This document shows positions 56,451 to 64,000 of a DNA stretch of 64,000 nucleotides, one piece after another. Both the position numbers and the translations under genes were made by a program. The notes below the pieces were generated by a model. The model was not told where the DNA came from. It was given only the letters and a program-made list of their open reading frames with translations, and ran no database searches. The stretch's first letter is position 1; every line of letters starts with the position of its first letter. Source of the DNA: Euryodendron excelsum (lineage: Eukaryota > Streptophyta > Magnoliopsida > Ericales > Pentaphylacaceae); the NCBI GenBank assembly GCA_033060915.1, contig CM065389.1, forward strand, positions 23,821,001 to 23,885,000, given 5' to 3'.

Positions 56451-57059
56451 CAGAGCCTCATTCAACGTGAAAGGGGTCTGCAAAATTAACCTAAAAATCC
56501 TATATTTCGATACACAGAGCTCGAGCACCTCCAAAACCCTAGCGTCCCTAGGTTTTTCCCAAACCCTAGCCACTATACACAAACCCTAGCCTCCTATACA
56601 CTCATACACTCCCTCATACACTTATACACTAGCCTGCAACCACCCTTCGAAGACTTGAAGAGCTGTCATCCAAAGCTTGAAGACAACTCTTGAAGACTGA
56701 AGAAGAAGATCAAGACGAAGACCGAAGACCGAAGACAAGCAAGGCGCGCAAATTAAACAAGATACAAGGTAGGCTCCCTATTTAATTTTCTGCACTTCCC
56801 CCCCTCTCTCTTCTCTCTCCAACCCACTTGGGTTTTCTCTATTTTAATCCCCCATCTCTTTCCCGCCCTTTCTTTGCATGCTTGAAACAAGAGGACTCCC
56901 GGTCTATGTGTAGGATTAGACTGTTGGACTGTCGGGGGCTTTCTTCTAGTCTAACCAAAGACCACGTGGGTTCGGCCCCCTTGATTATGTGGTGAAGCCT
57001 TAACCTTGTATGTTCACGACCCCCAAATTGCATTGTGCATATCATGGTCTTGCATCTTT

Positions 57060-58900
57060 CAAAAACCGTTTTCAAAGTTGTTTTTCAAAACGTTTTTAAA
57101 CTTGTTTTCAAAATTGCATCAAAATCTCTTTTTCAAAAATTTGTTTTCAAAACCACAATTCTAGGGTGATTCTAGCCTTTCCATGGCTAGGGTTGCTTTA
57201 GGAAAGTGTTATATTAAAAGTGGCCTTTTGGTCTATATTTTCAAACCTTGTTTTCAAAACCACTTTCTTAAAGTGGTTCTAGTCCTCTTATGGCTAGAAT
57301 TGCTTTAGGAAAGTGAGATGTTTTTACACCTTCTAAAAACTCTCTTTAAAAATCTCTTCCTAAAAATCTCTTTTTCAACATACTTTCCTAAAACTCCCCT
57401 CTTCAAAATTGTTTTCAAAAACTCCCTTCCAAAATCTATTTTTCAAAACTCTCTTTTTCAACTCCTCTCCAAAATCTTTTCCTCAAAATTCACTTTCTAA
57501 AATCACTCCCTAGATTCACTTTCCTAAAAAAAATCTCTCCTAAAAATCTTTCCAAAAACTCTCTTTCCAAAATCTCCCTTCTAGAAATTCCCATCTAGGA
57601 TTTTCGTTCTAAAATCTTCTAAAAACACACTTTTCAAAACTGCCTCTTTCCTAAAATCTTTTTCCAAAAACTACCTCTTCAAATTTACTTTCCAAAAACT
57701 CCTCCCTAGGATTCCCTTCTAGAAAACATTCGTTTCTAAAAACGCACTTTCTAAAAATCCCTTCTCCTTAGAACCCAAATCAAACCCTAGAACCCACAAT
57801 TAGGAAACCCTAATTTTCTTTCCAAAAACATGATTTTCAAACTTTGCCCCAAACCTAGGTTTCCAAAACCTCTTGTTTTCATATCCAAACTATACATGTT
57901 TCCAAAATCTCTTTTCTACGTTAAAATTCCACACTTCCAAAACTAGGGTTTCTAGAATCTCCCTTTTCAAATCCTTCTCAAATCCAATCTCCCCGTTTAG
58001 GAAACTAGATCCCGTCCTCCGTTTTTGGAAATAAAATCCAACATTTCTCTTTTAGAAACCAAATCCAATCCCTTCCTAATCCAAACCTTCCTAATTTCCT
58101 ACCTTCCTAAACCATAAGTTTCCTAAGTTTAAACTTTAAACCTCTCCTTAAATTTTAAAATCCAACTCTTTCCTAATTCAAATCATTCCTCATCTTCCAC
58201 TTTCCTAAATCTTAAGTTTCCAAAACTTGAACATAAAAATCTTTCCTAATTCACTCCTTTTCCTAATTCAACCCCCTTTCCAAATCTTAACTTTCTAAAT
58301 TCAAGCTTTTAAACATTTCCTAAATTCAAACCTTTCTTAATTTCAAGACTTTCTAAAACTCTAAAACTTTCTAAAATCTTAAATCTTTCTAAACTTTAAA
58401 ACTTTCTAAATCCTAAACTTTCCAAATTTCAAATCTTTTCAAATCCAAAGTTTCCTAAATTCAAAACTTTCTTAAGTTAAATCTTTCTAAACTTCCAAAC
58501 TTTCTAAATTCTAAATCTTTCCAAAACTTCAACATCTTTCCAAATTCAAAACTTTCTTATTTTCAAAACTTCCTTGTTTTCAAAACTTTCCAAAAATAAA
58601 ACTTTCCTAATTCAGAACTTTCCTAATTTGAAACTTCCCTAATTCGAACCTTTCCTAAATCCAATCTTTCTTAATCTCAAGTCTTCCCTAGGTCTCCTAC
58701 CTTTCCTAAGTCTAGGTTTCTTAAACTTCCATCTTTCCTAAAACCAAATCTTTCCAAAACCTATCTTTCCAAAGCAAGTCCAATTGTTTCAATTTCCATC
58801 TCAAATATCTTCTTCCAATTTCAAATCAAAATTCAATTTCCTTCTTCAATCCAACCTTCTATCGGATTCTTGTCCGAACTACGACTGACCTGATTCCCCC
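57060..58900 (+). repeat. Strand-asymmetric short-period repeats in LTR B3
   Basis: C/T-rich degenerate units (CTTTCCTAATTC theme), matching the block of B2 in order and orientation. Confidence 0.75.
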
Positions 58901-59698
58901 AAAGGGATACGTAAGCAACCTTCATAGGTGCGGTCACAACACTTTTCAAACTTTCAATTCCACCCTCATGGGTGCAGTTTTCAAAATCTTTTCAAATCTC
59001 AAATTCCCATCTACTTTCAAACTTTCTATTTTCAAATTTCTATTTCCAAATTTTCAAACTTTTCAATTTCAATTCTATTTCTTCAAATCTATTTTCAAAT
59101 CAAATCAATCTTTTTCCAAATCTATTTTTCAATTCTCTCTTATTTTGCACTTGCATATCATGCATCATGTTAGTTTTCAAATGTTGTTTTTCTAAAGTGA
59201 ATAGGGTTGAACTATAGTTAATTAAAGACTCTCATAGGTGAATCTAGGGTAGATTGACATGTAGGTACCGAAAGGGAGGGGTAAGGTGATAGCTTAGTGC
59301 GTCTTCCCTACACGTAACCAACCTCCGAACCTAGATCACTGATTTCAAAGACCAAAAGGAGTTATTTTTCTAAAAAGGGCTGAATGTTTTCCAAAGGTTG
59401 CCAAACAACCTGTTTTCTTAAAAACCCTCTCTTGAGGAGATATTTTCAAAATCGTTTTTCAAAAACCCTAAGTGTAGTTTTCGGACTATGCTCAGTTTTT
59501 AGGTGACCTAACTCACCTTAATCAAGTTAGGTGGCGACTCCGAATCTTTTTCAAAAGCCCTTTATTTCAAATCAATTTTCAATTCAAACCTAGTCGCACT
59601 CATTCTTCTAGGAGGGTGAGTTCTAACGAGAGAGTACGGCATTTTTCTCGCTTGTGTGTGTATTCCTCGAGTGTGAAAAATTTGGGCGCGACACGGTT

Positions 59699-60060
59699 GA
59701 TTTGTGCCCTAACTATTTATTTATGTCATTGAATTTAGACCGTCCAGTTCTGTCAAACCACAAACGATTCTTGCGGATCGATGGTTAAACGAGCGGTTCT
59801 CTAAAAATATAGCATTTTTTGAAACATAGTGGGTTTGAGGGTTAATCCAGACCATTTCTTGGACCAGTTCTTATTTTTTTGGTCAAACCGATCAGTCGAA
59901 TCTGATCTATTTTTAAAACATTGGCGTTTTCTATATGATCAATGTACTTGCACAGTACTTTGGCCATTTTGCCCCTGTAAATTGAAATTGCTAAGATTAT
60001 GGTGGCTTGTATTACTGGGAACTGCGGAATTTCTCACGACCTGACTATAGTGCAAACGCA
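59699..60060. other. Non-coding sequence after B3
   Basis: It contains GGCCATTTTGCCCCTGTAAA, a word also common in the LTRs, but no structure I can name. Confidence 0.4.
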
Positions 60061-60581
60061 TACCACCAAAAATTTTGATCTAATTAGCATACCTTAATCT
60101 ACATGATTAAAATCATACCTTTGAGATCTCTCTGGTTTGATCCCGAATAACAAGTGTCAGCAACAAGCATGAGTCAAGTAATAGCAACAAGCACGAATCA
60201 ACTGCTTGAACTCAACCTTCAAACTTCTACTGTATCCCTCGTATAAGCCTTACTCTAGAGAAAGTAGGCTCGCAGCTGCTGGGGTTTCTCTTACTCACAA
60301 AAACGTGTATTTCTCAATTATGAGTAAAGTGTAACCCTAACTGCTCTTAGAGTGCGTATATATAAAGGTTACAACAGAGACCTAAGGATTAGTATAACTA
60401 GGGTTTCCTACGTAAATAAGGATTCCTAATCCAACCAATATTAATTCCTATTTACGTAAATTATAATTACACTCCATGTCATACTAGGAATTATATTTCG
60501 AGCTCCACATTATTAAATGCTTATTTATCTCTCCATGTTAAGATTACAGATACTCGTCTATTAAATTAAATTATTGACAAT
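60061..60581 (-). repeat. Possible copia LTR fragment
   Basis: Read on the minus strand it has a CTTTATATATACGC TATA-like site (near 60365-60355) and a leader-like stretch with CTTGTTGCTGACAC. Paired direct words (GCAACAAGCATGAGTCAA, GCAACAAGCACGAATCAA) lie at about 60161-60200. The layout suggests an LTR, but no termini or protein support it. Its right edge is cut by the family A LTR at 60582. Confidence 0.3.
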
Positions 60582-63500
60582 TGTCACGCTCCGGTTTTTG
60601 GGTGTCCAAAATTCTTTCGGCTTGGAGACAAAAAGTACAGAACTCTGTCACTAGAACTCGTCCTCCTAGAAGGATAAGTGCGACTAAGTTTGAATTGAAA
60701 ATTGGTTTGATTAAGGGCTTCGCAGAAAAATAGGAGTCGCCATCTAACTTGATTAAGGTGAGTTAGGGCACCTAAAACTAAGTGTTAATCTGAAGATAAA
60801 ACCTAGGGTTTTTGGAAAAGATTTTTGAGAACTCCCTCAAGAGAGGGTTTTTAAGAAAATAGGTTATTTGGCAACCTTTGGAAAGATTTAAGCCCTTGGA
60901 AAATAACTCCATTCCGGTCATTTGAAAACAAAAATCTATGGTCTGGGGGTTGATTACGTGTAGGGAAGATATTCTAAAATCATCACCCTATCCCACTCTT
61001 TCGGTACCTACATATCTAATCACCCTTTTGTTCACTCACTGGAATAACCGGTTACCATTGTCCATTTAACATCCACTTTTAGAGTTTTGAAAATAGGGTT
61101 TAGTCATCACTTTTCAGATGAATGATGAATGATGCATGATGCATGATGCATGATGCATGTTTTAGAAGAAGTTTGAAAGCATGGTAGTTTTAAAGGGTTT
61201 GAGATAGAAACCTTGAATTGATAGGAACTTTTGAAAAAGGGACTGAAGTTGAAATAGAAGTGATGACCGCACCATTTTAAGTTGTCTACATATCTCATTT
61301 GGCGAGAATCAGGTCAATCGTAGTTCAGGCAAAAGCCCAATGGAAAATAGGCACATTAGGGCCTTTGGAAAGTTTTGAAGACACTTTAAGGTCCTTGGAA
61401 TGGTTAAAGACACTTTGTGGTCTTTTGGAAAAAGAGAACTTGAGAGTTTTGATTTGGATTCAAGTATTGGAGCATTTTGAAATAGAACTTTGAAATTCTT
61501 GAAATGGGGTTTTGAAGTGTTTTAAAATGTTTTTAGGACAACTCAAGGGAGTTTTGAAAATGCTTTGAAATAACTCACGAGGGCTTTGAAAATGTTTTGT
61601 AGTCATGTTTTGAAAACTTTGGAGGTATGATTTTGGAGGGTTAAAAAGTTTTCGAAAATTGTTTTTGAAAATGCCTAAGGCTTTGGAACTCTAATATGGA
61701 CAACCTTGGAGGTTGTTCTTGATGTATCACATTCCTTCGGAATCCCTAACTAGAAAAAGGGTAAGGACACCTTAGGCTTGTGAGTTTTTAAAAACATTTT
61801 TAGAAATTGCTAAAGTCAAAGTGTTGGAATACTTAAAAAGGGTTATGGAGTTGGTTTTTGATATCTCAAGAGAGTTGGAAACTTTGAAAAAATGGGTTAT
61901 GGGAATAATTTTAAATAGAAAAATGATTTAAAAAGGAGTCCATGAATTGGAACCTTGAAGCATACTAACCTAGATTGAGTTGGCCTAAGGGTAGGGGGTG
62001 ACCTAAGGTTAACTAACTAGGATTAGGTTAATCTAGGGTTAAGGTGACTTAGGGTTAGCTAACTAGGATTTGGTTAACTTAGGGTTAACTAACTAGGGTT
62101 AGGTTAACCTAGGGTTGGTCAATTAAGGTCAAGTGAACCTAAGGTTGGACAAACTAGGGTCAAGTTAACCTAAGGTGAGTGAACTAGGGTCGAGTTAACT
62201 TAGGGTTGGACAACTAGAGTCAAGTTAACCTAAGGTGAGTGAACTAGGGTCAAGTTAACCTAGGGTTAGATAACTAGGGTCAAGTTAACCTAGGATGGGT
62301 GAACTATGGTCAAGGTAACCTCGGGTTAGATAACTAAGGTCAAGTTAACCTAGGATTGGATAACTAGGGTCAAGTTAACCTAGGGTTGAATTGGAAGATG
62401 GTTTGGAAATGTGGTTTAATGCACTTTGGAAAGAGTTTTGGGAAACAAAACATGTTATTCAATGAACTTTGGTAGGACATCTTTTTGAAGATCATTTCCA
62501 TGAAAATTTTGATTCTAGCCAAGAGTATGGTTTGTAAGGGTGGTGCCTTGGAGACCAATCCAAGGAAGGCTCCCTCATGGCCATTATAACCATTATCTTG
62601 ACACGAGTGCAAGGGGTCAAAAATCAACATGATAACAATTTTTTTGAAGCATCATTTTTTATGCAAAGATGGAGAGAATGAATTTTTGAAAACCATATTT
62701 GGAAAAAGATTTTGAAAACCATTTGTCAAGGAGACCATTCCATCAATAAAGGGTTTCTATAGCTAAACAAAAGGGAGACCACTTAAGAGAGGGCTCCATG
62801 GGGCCATTTCAACCACTAAACTTAAAAGAATGGAAACCTTGAAATTTGGAGAGCTTGAAAACAATTCTTATGCAAGTCAAAATGTCATGATGCCAAAAAA
62901 AGAGTTAGGGGTTAGTAGGGGATCTTCTAGAGCATGATTTCTAAGGTTCCATCCTAAACTTCAAGGAGCCAACTCTTGGAACTATTTTTAAAAGAAATAT
63001 AGAGCTTGGAAACGACATGGAACTAAGAGTAATGTAAGCATTATAGAACATGGCAATAAGCATAAAAATGAAACCAAGCACGCAAGACATGATCAAAATA
63101 GTAATATGCAAGGGGTCATGATCACATACAAGGCTTTTAGCCTACACCACATAAATAAGGGGCTCCTAGGTCATGCCATCTTAAAGTAGGCTAGTGAGAG
63201 ATCCCCTTACATGGTGGCTCTCACTTACTTTTCTCTAGGTATGATCTAAGAGCCCTTTCAGCTCAAGCATGCAAGAATGGGGGGTTGAAAATGGGGATTA
63301 AAATAGAGAATAGCCTAAGTAGGCTAGGAAGGAGAAGAGAAGAGCGGGGGAAGACAAAAATGTAAAAGGGATACCACCATTTGCCTTCAACACACTTGTA
63401 GTCTTCAATGGATGTCTTGATTAGAGCTTGAATGACTTCAAGAAGGCTTGAAGGCCTGGAAGGGAGTGTTTAATGGTGTATAAGGCCTTATGGGTGAAGT

Positions 63501-64000
63501 GTATAGGCTTGAGGGAGCTAGAATCTAGCCTAAGTGTTGGAGGAGGAGAATATGTATGGAGATTCGAGGTTTTGGAGCAGTTTTAGCTGGGCTTCGCATC
63601 AATTTCGGAGATGGAATATGCAAAGGGGAGGGGGGGTCTGGTATTTATAGGCAACCTGGAACAGGCCTAGCGCATGTAGCACATGCGCCTGACCAAATTT
63701 TGCCCTGGCGCATGTAGCACATGCGCAGGTACTGTTTCATTGCTAGAATGACACGTGGCATCTTGTGTACTGGTTAAATCTCAACCTTTGATCGGAATTT
63801 GGTCGATTTGATCAAAATTTGAGCGCATGTAGCATACGTTCCATCACCGGGAAGGTTCGTTTAAACTTTGTCTTGATAATTGAGCCAACCGGGAAGGTTT
63901 TAGGGAAATTGACCGCACTCGGGATGTTCTCCTAGGGCTTCCGGTGAACTTTCGTGTTTTTGAGAAGTGCAAGTGGTGTTCGAAAGTGTGAGTTACCATC
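60582..64000 (-). mobile_element. Family A LTR, truncated by the window edge
   Basis: It starts TGTCACGCTCCGG (family A end, reversed) after ACAAT, the expected left target duplication. It holds ~30-bp repeats (61365-61435), a CCTAGGGTT minisatellite (61965-62385), a TATA box (minus, 63649-63642) and GCGCATGT palindromes (63670-63725). About 1.4 kb of LTR should follow to the right, so solo LTR or full element cannot be decided. Confidence 0.88.
63642..63725 (-). promoter_or_regulatory. Family A LTR promoter in the right-hand copy
   Basis: TATAAATA (63649-63642, minus) is preceded by two well-preserved palindromes, GCGCATGTAGCACATGCGC at about 63671-63689 and 63708-63726. This is the cleanest example of the family A module. 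Confidence 0.7.

Larger units (their letters stand above)
54515..59693 (+). mobile_element. Family B solo LTR, copy B3
   Basis: It runs from TGTAAGCACCCCATTTTTG to TTGGGCGCGACA with a perfect CGGTT duplication (54510-54514, 59694-59698), 5179 bp. It has the same order of parts as B2: hairpin minisatellite (54755-55335), four ~150-bp repeats (55430-56000), GGCGCC palindromes (56325-56430), a TATA box (56443-56450) and short-period repeats (57060-58900). It sits outside the nested stack, in the right flank. Confidence 0.93.

Noticed and set aside
1..64000. CRISPR arrays, rRNA genes, bacterial operons and intact tRNA genes
   Set aside because: No candidate was seen. Tandem arrays here are LTR minisatellites without spacers, and the only tRNA-like words are partial boxes.

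Overview
This window is repeat-dense plant nuclear DNA with no confident host gene. The evidence for a plant is a Ty1/copia gag-pol of angiosperm type, two sister families of giant Tat/Ogre-like Ty3/gypsy LTRs (about 5 kb each, called family A and family B here), a plant-mobile-domain (PMD) gene, and plant MITEs. A large-genome, perhaps woody, eudicot is a reasonable guess, but the sequence does not fix the species.

The left 47 kb is one nested stack. (0) The oldest layer is a decayed Ty1/copia element on the minus strand. Its 5' LTR is at about 46984-47431, its gag at 46068-45395 and 41092-40754, its protease and integrase at 40720-39230, and its linker and reverse transcriptase at 39230-38945 and then 734-1. 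It leaves the window at base 1. (1) A Tat/Ogre-like element on the plus strand sits inside the copia pol (735-38939, target duplication CTTAT). A solo LTR called Y sits inside the copia gag (41098-45389). (2) Further insertions lie inside those: family B solo LTRs at 5055-10553 (minus, CCCCT) and 13563-18562 (plus, GGCCG), a family A solo LTR inside gag at 24325-29144 (minus, CTAGA), a PIF/Harbinger-like MITE in the 3' LTR (37203-38249, TAA), and a second solo LTR X inside Y (42890-45142, CGAGG).

The Tat-like element carries a primer-binding site (20993-21010), a gag gene split by the solo LTR (22600-24324 plus 29150-29653, frame preserved), a polypurine tract and a 3' LTR (35699-38939). No protease, reverse transcriptase or integrase is visible, so it looks non-autonomous. 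Between gag and the 3' LTR is an apparent antisense, intron-containing PMD gene (35186 to 31587, minus). Its first intron spans a tandem array with a period of about 98 bp. An array of GCGCATGT palindromes lies just upstream of its start, and the same kind of array precedes the TATA box of family A LTRs. This is the most interesting system in the window.

The 5' side of the Tat element contains two family A LTRs head to tail (735-10896 and 10897-20990, each with a family B solo LTR inside). The junction has no target duplication. The 3' LTR has lost about 2.5 kb between CCTAG microhomologies.

The right part (47.4-64 kb) is AT-rich non-coding DNA with small elements: MITE candidates, a tRNA-related SINE head, a relic Tat LTR, and a 570-bp MULE-type MITE with a perfect 9-bp duplication (53579-54148). 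It then holds a third family B solo LTR (54515-59693, CGGTT), a possible copia LTR fragment, and a family A LTR on the minus strand from 60582 past the window edge. All boundaries were read by eye from target duplications and terminal motifs. No alignment or database search was run.
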